From Bog-756 sp963699105 (GTDB lineage: Bacteria > Actinomycetota > Acidimicrobiia > Acidimicrobiales > RAAP-2), in assembly GCA_963699105.1 (NCBI GenBank), contig CAVOTI010000001.1:1178001-1242000 (forward strand): a DNA stretch of 64,000 nucleotides. Direction: 5' to 3'. The notes beneath the pieces were generated by a model. It was given only the letters and a program-made list of their open reading frames with translations, ran no database searches and was not told the DNA's origin. Numbering within the stretch: position 1 is the first letter of the stretch; every line of letters starts with the position of its first letter. Below are positions 55,475-64,000 of this stretch, piece by piece. The position numbers were made by a program, and so were the translations under genes.

Positions 55475-57571
55475 CTACCAGAGGCCACTGAGACCGATGC
55501 CGACCGTATCGCTGACCGGTAGGGCGGCAGCCGGCATGGGGTGGTCGGCCCTGCTGCGAACAGCCCGCATGTCCAGGAGACGATCCAGCTCCGGAGGTAG
55601 AAACCGGGTTCGCTGGGCGTAACTGTGCCGGTCTGTCCAACCGCCGGGGTCGCCGTGGTGATAACGCAATGGCGCGTAGATATGCAGGTGGCTGCGGGCC
55701 CGGGTGAGGGCCACGTAGAACAGGCGTCGTTCCTCGTCGATGCCCTCATCGGTGCCGGTCGCCATGTCGGAAGGAAAGGCACCGTCGGCCGCGTGGATGA
55801 GGTGTACGACATCCCATTCCCCCCCTTTCGCCGAGTGGACGGTCGACAGCGTCAGCCAGTCGTCGTCCAACGAGGGCTTGGCGGCAAGATCCCCTGTCGA
55901 ACTGGGCGGATCGAGGGTCAAATCGGCCAGAAACGCATCGAGACCCGAGTAGTCGGCGGCCAGCCCCGCCAGGGCATCGAGATCGGCCAGCCGAGGCTCG
56001 GGGTGGTCGTAGATTCGTCTGATCATGGGTTCGAGGACACTGCGGAGGAGTTCCACCCGGGTACCGAGGGAAACGGTCTGATCCCGGCACCGACTCAGCC
56101 CGTCGGCGATCCCCTGGAGCTCGAGTGCTGAGCGATGGTTCGCCCGCGCCGGTTCGGCGCAGAACCGGTCGAGCGGATTCGGTCCGGAGAAGCCAGTCTC
56201 CCCTACTCCCAGGTCATTCATCATCCGGCTGGCCGACTTGGGTCCAACGCCTTCGGCCAGTTGGAGCACCCGCAGCCAGGCCAACTCGTCCCACGGGTTC
56301 TCCACCAGCCGCAGTGCTGCTAGTAGGTCACGAACGTGGGAAGCCTCGAGGAATCGAAGGCCCCCGTACTTGACATAAGGAACGCCCCGGCGCCCAAGCT
56401 CGACCTCGAGCAGATCGCTGTGGTGCGACGTCCGGAACAGTACGACCTGGTCCTTGAGCGCCTTTCCGGACTCATGGTGCTCGAGGACCGTCGTGCAGAC
56501 AGCCTCCGCCTGACACTGCTGGTCTTCGCAGGTGGCCAGGACCGGCCGGACCCCCCCACCCTGGTCGTCGGTCCACAATCTCTTCCGGTGACCCTCGGTG
56601 GCATCAGCGATCACGGCATTGGCCAGCTCGAGGATGGGACGGGTGGACCTGTAGTTCTGTTCCAGCGTGACGGTCGTGGAGCCAGGGAACTGTTCGGGAA
56701 AGTCCAGGATGTTGCGGACCGAGGCCGCCCGAAACGAATAGATCGCCTGGGCATCATCGCCGACGACCGTAATTCTGGCGTCCAACGAGCGGAGCGCTCG
56801 AAGGACATCGGCTTGGACGATGCTGGTGTCCTGGTACTCGTCCACCAGTACGTGGTCGAACATCGAAGCCATCACTGGGCCGACGTTCGGATCCGTGGCG
56901 GCGGCTCGCCAGAAGAGCAGGAGATCCTCGAAGTCCAATAGATGCTGGGCCCGTTTCCGTTCGGTATACCCCGCAAAGATCACCTTGAGCCCATCGACGT
57001 CCTCTGCACACCACGGAAAGTCCCGGGTGACCGTCTCCTCCACGCCCACCTGCGAGCTGACCACTCGTGCGTATACAGCTGCCACGGTGGAGGCCTTCGG
57101 AAATCGACGGTGCCGATCGGCGGCAATCGGTGTCCGGAGGAGGGCGAACAGATCGCCGACATCCCCCGGGTCCATGACCGTAAAGACCTCGGGCAGGCCG
57201 AGCGACGAGCTGTAGCGGCGCAGGATCCGGTGGGCTACGGAATGAAAGGTCCCCGCCTCGACGCGCTTGGCAACCCTGGGATCCACCAGCTGGGAGGCCC
57301 GTCTGATGAGCTCGGATGCCGCCCGACGGCTGAAGGTGACGAGCAGTATCCGCTCGGGGGGTGTCCCTTCGTGGAGCAGGCGGGCCAGCCGGCTGACCAG
57401 GGTTCTGGTCTTGCCGGTGCCGGCCCCGGCGATGATCCGAAGCGGGCCGCCATCATGATCTACAGCTCTCTGCTGCTCGGCGTTCAGTCCGAGGGCCCAT
57501 GCGGATGCTGGCTCGAGGGACATGGCCACAGGGCCAGGGTAATCCATATTACGAACACCTGTTCGCACCAT
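55475..57571 (-). CDS. UvrD/PcrA-like superfamily 1 helicase
   Basis: A 698-residue ATP-dependent 3'-5' helicase. AGAGTGKT at residues 48-55 is Walker A, LVDEYQDT near 243-249 is motif II, QAIYSFRAA is motif III, LEQNYRST is motif IV, and RRLFYVALTRARSHLHIY is motif VI. The domain order is 1A-1B-2A-2B with no nuclease domain fused. It probably acts in DNA repair or recombination. The first methionine is weakly supported; MSLEPASAWALG at 57523 may be the real start. The IS110 element lies directly upstream and may have altered its promoter. Confidence 0.85.
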   Translation of the reverse strand: MVRTGVRNMDYPGPVAMSLEPASAWALGLNAEQQRAVDHDGGPLRIIAGAGTGKTRTLVSRLARLLHEGTPPERILLVTFSRRAASELIRRASQLVDPRVAKRVEAGTFHSVAHRILRRYSSSLGLPEVFTVMDPGDVGDLFALLRTPIAADRHRRFPKASTVAAVYARVVSSQVGVEETVTRDFPWCAEDVDGLKVIFAGYTERKRAQHLLDFEDLLLFWRAAATDPNVGPVMASMFDHVLVDEYQDTSIVQADVLRALRSLDARITVVGDDAQAIYSFRAASVRNILDFPEQFPGSTTVTLEQNYRSTRPILELANAVIADATEGHRKRLWTDDQGGGVRPVLATCEDQQCQAEAVCTTVLEHHESGKALKDQVVLFRTSHHSDLLEVELGRRGVPYVKYGGLRFLEASHVRDLLAALRLVENPWDELAWLRVLQLAEGVGPKSASRMMNDLGVGETGFSGPNPLDRFCAEPARANHRSALELQGIADGLSRCRDQTVSLGTRVELLRSVLEPMIRRIYDHPEPRLADLDALAGLAADYSGLDAFLADLTLDPPSSTGDLAAKPSLDDDWLTLSTVHSAKGGEWDVVHLIHAADGAFPSDMATGTDEGIDEERRLFYVALTRARSHLHIYAPLRYHHGDPGGWTDRHSYAQRTRFLPPELDRLLDMRAVRSRADHPMPAAALPVSDTVGIGLSGLW

Positions 57572-57677
57572 GGATTTCCGCCTCCGAGAACTGCTTGGTG
57601 GCTACGACACCTCCCGAACGATGAACTCGCTGTTGGCCGATCAGAGGGGCCGGTCGAGGACCCGGGCGATAACGAAT

Positions 57678-57695
57678 CCTCTTTGAGTCAAGAGG
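57678..57695 (+). terminator. Short hairpin followed by T-run
   Basis: CCTCTT and AAGAGG pair across TGAGTC, and the stem is followed at 57700-57704 by TTTTT on the plus strand. It has the form of a weak intrinsic terminator but no rightward gene ends here. It lies in the gap between the IS110 transposase 3' side and the helicase, and may belong to the element's right-hand end. Confidence 0.35.
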
Positions 57696-57858
57696 GCAGT
57701 TTTTGCGGGTTTTGGGCGCGACTCGACAGGCCGCCCCGGGCAGGCACGAATGCATAGAATTCGGTGGGTCCGGGAGTGACTTCGCCGAAGAGCCGGCCGC
57801 CAGAGTGCAGAGCCGACCACGCAGGCTATGAGTCGTTCCCGCTTGTCCTCCCGGGCCC

Positions 57859-58881
57859 TTACTTCTGTGCGTCGATAAGGAGCTGGCGATAGACGGCGTT
57901 GCTGACGTGACGCTTGAGGGATCGGATCGCTTCTCGCTTGGTCTTGCCCTCGGCCACCTTCTTCTCGAAGTAGACCCGACCTTCCGAGTTGGTCTGGCGG
58001 ATCTGGCCGATGGCCACCATGTGGATGGCGTGGTTGAGCTGGCGGTTGCCTCGCCGACTCAGCCGGTGGACGATACGACCTCCCGATGAATGCTCGATGG
58101 GGGCAACGCCGGCATAGGAAGCGAACTGGTCCCGGGTGGTGAACCGCCGGACATCACCGGTGTAGCCGATCAGCGCACAGGCCAGGATGGGACCGACGCC
58201 ATAGACCTCGGTCAGAGAGGTCCCCGAGGCCCGAACCGCTGTCTTGATCCGCCGGTGGGACTCCTTCAGCTGCACGTCGAGTCGCTCCACGTCATCGAGC
58301 AGCTCGTGGGCCAGGTCATAGCGGGTCGGTTCCACCGCAGTGATCGGCTCGAAGTCATTGAGCAGCCGCATGGCGTCAGAAGCGTTGAGTTCCTTGGAGA
58401 TTCCGCCTGGTGACAGGTTGGCCAGCGCGGCGTGGAGGCGGGAGACCACCATGTTGCGGAGCCTCCCGAGCTCATTGTTCCGTTTAGCCAGGAGGCGAAG
58501 CACCTCCCCGTGGTTGGCAGGCTCAACCGACCGGAGCCCGGGCGAACGAAGGGCGGCGATGGCCACCGACAGGGCATCGTTCGGATCGTTCTTGTCGGAA
58601 CGCCCGGTGCCGAGAACCCGCACCCTCGAGGCGAGAGTGGCTGGCACATCCAAGACCCGCTCGCCGGCTCCTACCAACTGCTGGGACAACAGGTAGCCGA
58701 GGCCTCCGGCCGACTCGACCGCCCAGGTTCGCTCACCCAGCGGTTCCGCCCAGGCCAACAACCGGGCTGTCTGCTGGCAGGTGGCCCGCACCTTGATCTC
58801 GCCCAACTGCCGCTCGTCGCATCCGACGGCCACTGCGGTATGGGACGCCTTGTGAGGGTCTATCCCGATAATCACTGTCAT
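57859..58881 (-). CDS. IS110-family transposase (DEDD recombinase)
   Basis: A 340-residue transposase. The N-terminal RuvC-like domain begins VIIGIDPHKASHTAVAV with D8, then E56 in WAVESAGG, and D99 and D102 in RSDKNDPNDA, giving the DEDD set. The C-terminal Transposase_20 domain contains YAGVAPIEHSSGG with the candidate catalytic serine near 265. AAGGAGA precedes the ATG. It is intact and of normal length, so the element may be active. Transposition in this family uses a structural RNA encoded in the element end. Confidence 0.9.
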   Translation of the reverse strand: MTVIIGIDPHKASHTAVAVGCDERQLGEIKVRATCQQTARLLAWAEPLGERTWAVESAGGLGYLLSQQLVGAGERVLDVPATLASRVRVLGTGRSDKNDPNDALSVAIAALRSPGLRSVEPANHGEVLRLLAKRNNELGRLRNMVVSRLHAALANLSPGGISKELNASDAMRLLNDFEPITAVEPTRYDLAHELLDDVERLDVQLKESHRRIKTAVRASGTSLTEVYGVGPILACALIGYTGDVRRFTTRDQFASYAGVAPIEHSSGGRIVHRLSRRGNRQLNHAIHMVAIGQIRQTNSEGRVYFEKKVAEGKTKREAIRSLKRHVSNAVYRQLLIDAQK

Positions 58882-59117
58882 GAGAGTCTCTCCTTCGTGG
58901 TCGGCTGGGAACCGCGAGGGCACTCCTGGTTCGAAATCTCGTGCCTGTTCCTCTTTCGAGCCCCTCGCGGCGAAGTCCAGACAGGCAGCCACTCGTTAGA
59001 AAGCCAGTCAGCCGGAGCCGACGGCAGGCACTTCGAGAGCTACCCCGTCTGGACCTCTAACGCTACGAACAAGTCGCAGCATCTACCAAGAAGTCTCAAC
59101 CAGGGCACCTCCCAGCC
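58882..59117 (-). ncRNA. Candidate IS110 bridge-RNA region (left-end flank)
   Basis: This 236-base non-coding flank lies directly upstream of the transposase, where IS110-group elements encode the bridge RNA. Visible structure includes CCGCGAGGG at 58912-58920 pairing with CCCTCGCGG at 58962-58970 across 41 bases, GTCCAGAC at 58975-58982 with GTCTGGAC at 59047-59054, and CGTTAGA at 58994-59000 with TCTAACG at 59056-59062. Such stems with large internal loops resemble the guide loops. The RNA itself and its guides have not been demonstrated. Confidence 0.45.
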
Positions 59118-60187
59118 TCAGCTGTCGGGATCAGCGGGGAGTTGGTCGGCAAAATGGCGCGCCAGACGGGAGACGATTCGTTGCTGTTCACTGGCCCGTG
59201 AAATGTTGACCAGGGCGATCATCGCTCGACCCGAATGGGGTGCGAGACCCAAAAAGGACGAGTATCCACCGGTCTGGCCGTTGTGCCAGATCATTTTTCG
59301 GTCGGTCCCGGGATCCGATTCGATCACCCAGAACATGCCACTTGCCCGGTTGGGCGCGGCGGTGGCCACGCCTTCGATCGGTGTCAATGAGGCGATCCCC
59401 GGCGCCGATCCGTCCAACAGGGCGACGGCGAGCCGGGCCATGTCGCCGATTGTGCTGATGACACCCCCGGCCGGGGCAAAGCCACCCATGGTGGTCCACG
59501 GGGGACGCCGGCGACCCATCGATGACCAGCCGGGCGGGGCCATCTGTTGTGGGCTGGCCACGACTGATGCGCTCATCCCCAGTGGAGCGAAGATCCGCTC
59601 GGTCAGCAAAAGCCCGTAGTCAGCGCCCGCGCCCAGAGCAAGGAGCTGTCCGAGGACGGCCCCGCCCAGGTTTGAATACCTGAATTCTCCGCGGCCCCGG
59701 AGGTGTTGACGAGCGGCCGCCCTCAGTACACCGGAAGCCGTCATCCCCCGATAGGGATGTGTTCCCATCAACAGGAACCGCGCCCCCGGAGGAACGTGAA
59801 CGGGCCCCGAGGCATCCGCGGTAGGCCGGAGGTGTGGGTGCACAACTCTTCGAGGGAGATGGAGCCGAAGGCGGTTCCCTCACTGCCCGGGAGAAGGTCA
59901 GCGATCGTGGTGTCCAATGAGACTTCGCGGCGATCGATGGCGTCGGCAAGCAACATGCCGGTCAGCCCCTTGGTGATCGAACCGACCTCGAAACGTGTCC
60001 CGGGCTCTGCGTCGATGAAGGCGAACCTGGTGTCCGGCGAAGCAGCGAGATCGACCAGGGCGGCGGCGGTCCTTCTGGCCCGGCGCCCGGCCAGGGCCAT
60101 GAGCTCAGCCGCCAGGTCCCGATCATCTCGGCCGTCAGGTCGGCGGTCCGCCACAGCCCGAGTCTTCCGCCGGCATGGGTCCATCAT
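59118..60187 (-). CDS. Class C beta-lactamase-fold serine hydrolase, one frame break
   Basis: About 355 residues as joined. The SxxK motif is GSITKGL, the YxN motif is RYSNLGG, and the third motif is HNGQTGG near the C-terminus, the set of class C beta-lactamases, esterases and D-aminopeptidases. The frame breaks near 59783-59787 in a run of five C, where one more base restores GPFTFLRG-ARFLLMGTHPYRG. There is no clear signal peptide at the N-terminus, which starts MMDPCRRKTRAVADRR. Likely an esterase or peptidase and not a resistance enzyme; beta-lactam activity is not implied. Confidence 0.7.
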
Positions 60188-60304
60188 GGCTCAACCACGC
60201 CCACGTGCGCCCAAGGGCAGTAGGTGGATTACCGCCCACTCTCCCGGCGATACAAGACAGGATCGCTGTCGACAAATCGGGGCACACCATGAAGAATCCA
60301 AGGC

Positions 60305-60574
60305 ATGGACAAGACATTCCGTGCGACGATGCAAAAAAGTGGCAGCAAGGGCGGCTGGACCTATGTCGTCATGGACGAGTCCGCCGAGTACTTCGGGACC
60401 AAGGGCCTCGTGAAAGTGCGAGGAACCGTGGATGGCGAACCGTTCCAGAGTTCGTTCATGGCCTTAGGTGACGGCACGCACAAGCTGCCGATCAAATCCG
60501 ACATCAGGAAGAAGATCGGCAAGGCAGAGGGAGATGAGGTCATCGTTACGCTCACTGAGCGACTGCCGAGCTAA
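60305..60574 (+). CDS. DUF1905 domain protein
   Basis: An 89-residue protein matching DUF1905: FRATMQKSGSKGGWTYVVM, VKVRGTVDGEPFQSSFMAL and KSDIRKKIGKAEGDEVIVTL are its three conserved stretches. The domain is a small beta barrel often fused to YdeI-like helices in other bacteria; here it stands alone. The function is unknown. Confidence 0.8.
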   Translation: MDKTFRATMQKSGSKGGWTYVVMDESAEYFGTKGLVKVRGTVDGEPFQSSFMALGDGTHKLPIKSDIRKKIGKAEGDEVIVTLTERLPS

Positions 60575-60815
60575 CCGCGCCGCTCCTGCGGCATCGCTCC
60601 ATTCTGCCCGCCAGTGTCTGCGCCCGCCCTGCCACCGGCCCACGTGAAATGACGCCGACCCGATGGTGGGACACCCCCTGCCGATGGCAGAATCGTCGGA
60701 GACCCGAACACGCGGTGATGGCGTGGCCACAGCCATGTTCACCGAGGCAACCTGTCGGCAAGTCTCGGGCCGGGACCCAAGGCGGGCGGGACGGTCGGCG
60801 TGCCAGCATGGGGCC

Positions 60816-61727
60816 ATGGAAGGGGTGATATCCCCTGGCAGCACGTTCGGCGACGCTGAGGGGTGGGACCTGCGACCCATGGCCATCGATGACGTAGAAC
60901 CGGTGATGACCGTGGTCGAGGCGGCCGATGCCGCCCGGGCAGAGGCGGGTCAGCTTCCGCCCCGCACCCCGCCGAGCGACGCCCAGTTGGAGGCCAGCCG
61001 CGTGGGCCATGCCCGTTTCGTTCTGCGCGACGGGCCGGGAGCTTGGGTGGCTATTTCGGAAGGGCAGGTGGTGGGGGTTGCCGAGTCTGTCCGACGGGAG
61101 AGCTTCTGGGGGCTGTCCATGCTGTTCGTCCATCCAGCGTTCCAGAGCCGGGGAGTGGGCAGACGGCTCCTCGAGGCGGCCGTGGGCTACGCCGCCGGCG
61201 CCACCCAGCGCATGATCCAGTCCTCGTCCGACCCCCGGGCCATGCGCCGTTACTTTTTGGCTGGACTGGCCATGCACCCGACGGCCGAGATGGGAGGACA
61301 ACCCGACCGCCGGGCCATCCCACCCTCGCTGCCCGGTCGGGAGGGCGACGCCAGGGACCTCGAATTGGTGGCCGAGGTGGAGGCACAGCTGGGCCGTTCG
61401 CGTACCGAGGATGTGGCCTTCGGGCTGAGTGACGGTCGTTCCCACATTGACGTGGTGGACAGCGACCCGGGGCGAGGGTGGGTGCTTTGGCGCCCGGATC
61501 GACTGGCCATGCTGGGGGCAACGAACGAGCAGGCCGCCGCCGTCCTCCTGTGGCGGTTCCTCGCCGGCTCCGAAGGAGAAATCCTGGTCGACGGGCTCAC
61601 CGCCGCCCAGCAGTGGGCGTTCGACGTACTCCATCAGGCGCGTCTCACGGCGCGGATACACGGGTCCTTGTTCGTTGACGGCATGGCCGTCCCGGTCCCC
61701 TGGATCCCTTCGGGCTGGTACTTCTAA
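60816..61727 (+). CDS. GNAT acetyltransferase with extra C-terminal half
   Basis: A 303-residue protein. The first half is a GNAT domain: SMLFVHPAFQSRGVGRRLLE is motif A. The second half, roughly residues 165-303, has a degenerate, second GNAT-like arrangement (SHIDVVDSDPGRGWVLWRP, then AAAVLLWRFLAGSE). Double-GNAT proteins of this type include mycothiol acetyltransferase-like enzymes, but the key residues for that enzyme cannot be verified here. I chose the ATG at 60816; an earlier ATG at 60663 adds 51 residues without homology. Confidence 0.75.
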   Translation: MEGVISPGSTFGDAEGWDLRPMAIDDVEPVMTVVEAADAARAEAGQLPPRTPPSDAQLEASRVGHARFVLRDGPGAWVAISEGQVVGVAESVRRESFWGLSMLFVHPAFQSRGVGRRLLEAAVGYAAGATQRMIQSSSDPRAMRRYFLAGLAMHPTAEMGGQPDRRAIPPSLPGREGDARDLELVAEVEAQLGRSRTEDVAFGLSDGRSHIDVVDSDPGRGWVLWRPDRLAMLGATNEQAAAVLLWRFLAGSEGEILVDGLTAAQQWAFDVLHQARLTARIHGSLFVDGMAVPVPWIPSGWYF

Positions 61728-61931
61728 ACCAGATTGGTGATGCTTCGACGACAGGTTCGCATTGGGCACCACTCGACAGGCGGCACCGCAAAGGCTCGGT
61801 TCGGACGAGGACTCGAACGGCTGACCTGATCCGGTGGTCTGGGATACACAAGAGTCCCATCAGGTATCGGTGAACACCGCTGGCCTCGCTCTACACTCCG
61901 ACCTATCATCGCCACGCAAGAGATCATCAAC

Positions 61932-62671
61932 ATGGCGGGTGGTGGAATGAAATCGCCAGCGCAGTCAGCCCAAACCGTCGAAGATCGGCCGGTGTTGCCT
62001 CCGGGCGACTGCGAGCGGGCGGAGTTATGGGACTCCCGTTTGCATCTGGCCACGTCCTCGGACTACGCCGGTGGACGGCCTCGTCGGTGGGTGACAGATT
62101 TACTTCTATCTGGCACCGGGACCCATCTGGGCGCTGGACGTTCTATGAGTCAGTCGCCTGTGAAGTCGCGTGCATTCGTTATTTCGGAGCGGATGTCGAG
62201 TGCGTCCGGGAAGGACCCATTGACCTCGAATGGGAGGCGTCCAACCGGCTTCGTGTCCGCACCGCTGACCGGACCGTCGACTGGGAAATAACGATCGGGG
62301 CCACCGTGGCGACCCGGATGATGAGCGTGATGAGCTCGATGGTGCCGATGGCTGCATGGCGATCCGGACCAGTGCTCAGCGCCATGGGAGCGGTGGCGGG
62401 GCGGGTGCTCGACGTCGGGAAAGTGCAGCTCACTGGAACCACTTCCAACCAACAACACTTCGATGCCAACCCCCTGCGGATCTGGTACGTGACCGCCAGC
62501 CACGCCGTCGTTGAAGGTGAAGCTCTAGGACCAATCGGTCCCTTGGCCGAACAGGCCCACATGGCCGATTTCTACTTTCCCCAACGTGGCATGTTCGCGG
62601 TGGGTCGAGTGTTCATCAGTCCACTCAAACCGACTCGCAGTCGGACCGAAACGCCCACCACCTCGACATGA
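61932..62671 (+). CDS. Conserved actinobacterial hypothetical protein, one frame break
   Basis: About 245 residues in two frames joined near 62088, where YAGGRPRRW should continue into VGDRFTSIWHRDPSGRWTFYE. The later part, with FGADVECVREGPIDLEW, TSNQQHFDANPLRIW and AEQAHMADFYFPQRG, is strongly conserved in actinobacterial proteins of unknown function I have seen. There is no signal peptide and no catalytic signature. The start is the ATG of MAGGGMKSPAQ or the methionine five codons later. Confidence 0.6.
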
Positions 62672-63031
62672 TCTCGGCTGAGGCAGCCGGGATGGGCGCC
62701 ATAAGTGCTTGCCATGGCTACCGGGGACGGCAATGCCGCCCTCGTAGTCACACCTCACCGGGAATCTGATCGTGGTGGCGTTTCCCTCAGTTCTGTCGGC
62801 CACATCGTCAGGCTGGCCACCGTCGATTCCCGCCGCCGACCCGGTCCGGGGGCACCCCTCCGAGGGCAGCTTGCCAAGTCAAGGCTCGCTCTCTCATGGG
62901 CAAGAATGGCGCCGCCCGAAGTGAACACCGAACCGCGGATACGTAGAAGCTGGACGGAGGTCCGTCGCCGACGCGGGTAGTCGCCTGGTAGCAATGCCAG
63001 ACCCACAAAGGCCTGCGATGATGGACGCCTG
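62672..63031. other. Intergenic stretch without a clear gene
   Basis: A 360-base gap before the right-edge membrane gene. Leftward frames here are short, overlap other genes and lack homology. It presumably carries the promoter of the rightward membrane gene. No RNA gene is evident. Confidence 0.4.
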
Positions 63032-64000
63032 ATGGTTGTCACTGAACCGATTGCCACTCGGCCGTTACCGGCCGACAAGGGGGTCCACGCCCGTTCCGGA
63101 CTGTGGAGGATTTCGCCCCCGGCGGTCGTGGTCGTCGTCTACTTCTTGATCGGCCTGGTTGCGTTCTGGCCGGAATTCCCCATCTCGCATCGTCTCTTGG
63201 GCGGTGGGGGGGACTTCGTCCAGTCCCTGTGGTTCCTCGCCTGGCTGCCTCATTCGCTTGCCCACGGCCTCAATCCGTTGTTCAGCAATGCCATGTTGGT
63301 GCCGACCGGAGTGAACCTGGCCCAGAACACGGCAAGTCCGTTGCTCGGATTGATCACCGCTCCCTTCGCTCTCGTCTTCGACGCGGTGGCGAGGGAGAAC
63401 TTGCTGCTGTTGCTGGCCATGCCCATCTCGGCGACGGCCGCGTTCGTCGTACTGCGAAAGTGGCGGGTATGGACTGTGGCGGCCGCGCTGGGTGGATTGA
63501 TCTATGGATTCTCGCCTTACATGGTGGGTCAAAGCGTGGGCCACGTAAACCTGGTGTTCGTACCATTGCCACCATTCATCGCGCTGACAATCGTGTCGAT
63601 CCTGCAGCGCCGGGGTTCCCCCCAACGGCTCGGAGTCCAGCTCGGCCTCCTCTTGGCGGCCCAGTTCCTCATCTCGCCGGTGGTCTTCGCCAGCGTCGTC
63701 ACCTTCGCGATCGCAGCTGTGGCCTTCGTGGCGATCAATCAAAGGGCGAAGCTGCCAGATGCGCTACGGACCTTGTGGCGTCCCATAGGAATCGCCGTGG
63801 CCGTGGTGGCCGTGCTGCTCGCCTATCCGGCGTGGATGATGCTGGCCGGACCTCAGCACATTTCAGGGACCACATTTCCGACGGTAAATCTGTATCACTA
63901 CGATCTGTTCGACTTCGTGGTTCCCGGACCCTTGCAGAAGGTTTCACTGGGCATGCGGTCGCTCGGGAACCGCCTGACCGCCGGGCTTGGACCTACCGAG
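63032..64000 (+). CDS. Large polytopic membrane protein (glycosyltransferase-C-like), cut by window end
   Basis: The frame opens at ATG 63032 (MVVTEPIATRPLP) and stays open for 323 codons to the last base, so it is partial. It has eight or more helices in the part present. It is a close paralogue of the leftward gene at 33749-35934: shared stretches include VVLRKW, GGLIYGFSPYMVGQ, NLVFVPLPPFIALT and VSLGMRSLG. The family has the look of GT-C-type envelope glycosyltransferases. Whether it also ends in an Ig-like domain lies beyond the window. Confidence 0.75.
   Translation, partial: MVVTEPIATRPLPADKGVHARSGLWRISPPAVVVVVYFLIGLVAFWPEFPISHRLLGGGGDFVQSLWFLAWLPHSLAHGLNPLFSNAMLVPTGVNLAQNTASPLLGLITAPFALVFDAVARENLLLLLAMPISATAAFVVLRKWRVWTVAAALGGLIYGFSPYMVGQSVGHVNLVFVPLPPFIALTIVSILQRRGSPQRLGVQLGLLLAAQFLISPVVFASVVTFAIAAVAFVAINQRAKLPDALRTLWRPIGIAVAVVAVLLAYPAWMMLAGPQHISGTTFPTVNLYHYDLFDFVVPGPLQKVSLGMRSLGNRLTAGLGPTE

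Larger units (their letters stand above)
57859..59117 (-). mobile_element. IS110-family element, ends not mapped
   Basis: The element comprises the transposase gene and its left-end non-coding flank on the right side. No terminal inverted repeats are expected or seen in this family. The right limit lies before the serine hydrolase stop at 59118, and the left limit somewhere between 57700 and 57858. Mapping the ends would need comparison with empty sites in related genomes. Confidence 0.7.

Noticed and set aside
59118..60187. Reading the serine hydrolase as a beta-lactamase resistance gene
   Set aside because: The three motifs are shared by esterases and peptidases of the same fold, no signal peptide is seen, and the gene is frame-broken in this sequence.
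61806..61835. A tRNA T-arm-like GTTCGAGTCC on the minus strand
   Set aside because: The flanking bases do not form the five-base T-stem, and no acceptor, D or anticodon arms can be built around it.

Overview
The window is high-GC DNA from an actinobacterium, most likely an uncultured member of the class Acidimicrobiia. Three things suggest this: proteins of the mycothiol-dependent maleylpyruvate isomerase superfamily, abundant CaiB-type CoA-transferases, flavin/F420-type oxidoreductases and VOC proteins, and a secreted protein built from a 42-residue GYWLVASDGG-type repeat that I associate with Acidimicrobiia. The taxonomic call is inference. There are no rRNA, tRNA, CRISPR or prophage genes.

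Layout. 0-12 kb: a broken MFS permease, small-molecule methyltransferases, VOC proteins, AraC regulators, a Nudix hydrolase, a tyrosine-type phosphatase, a VKOR thiol oxidoreductase, a Rieske oxygenase (KshA-like) directly behind a DapB-fold dehydrogenase, and two DinB/mycothiol-type enzymes. 12-19 kb: a truncated alpha/beta hydrolase, a secreted protein of unknown fold followed by a perfect hairpin, a metallo-hydrolase, and a TetR/DHA2-efflux divergent pair. 17.4-23.4 kb: two CoA-transferases, a CMD-family protein, a VOC protein and a PH-like protein, all full-length but shattered by frame changes, surrounding one intact phosphotransferase. 23.4-32.9 kb: an intact catabolic block (GntR regulator, HMG-CoA-lyase-like protein, LLM flavoprotein, enoyl-CoA hydratase, HIBADH-type dehydrogenase, transketolase, nitronate-monooxygenase-like protein, F420-NADP reductase-like protein). 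33.7-40.6 kb: envelope glycosylation genes (large polytopic protein with an Ig-like tail, methyltransferase, GT2 transferase translationally overlapped with an AglD/LPG-synthase-type membrane protein) and a DMT transporter. 40.8-53 kb: stress and housekeeping-type enzymes, including a secreted two-copper PHM-like monooxygenase with all six copper ligands, and a sulfatase/alcohol dehydrogenase/VOC run. 53-64 kb: the repeat protein, a UvrD-type helicase, an IS110-family element, a class C serine hydrolase, small conserved proteins, and at the right edge the start of a second copy of the large polytopic envelope protein.

A recurring theme is single-base frame breaks in otherwise well-conserved genes, several in runs of C or G. 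Some are probably consensus-sequence errors; the dense cluster at 17.4-23.4 kb could instead be genuine gene decay. The most interesting non-coding signal is the 236-base flank upstream of the IS110 transposase, which contains several complementary segments and sits where IS110 elements encode their bridge RNA. I did not find a clearly new defence or biosynthetic system.
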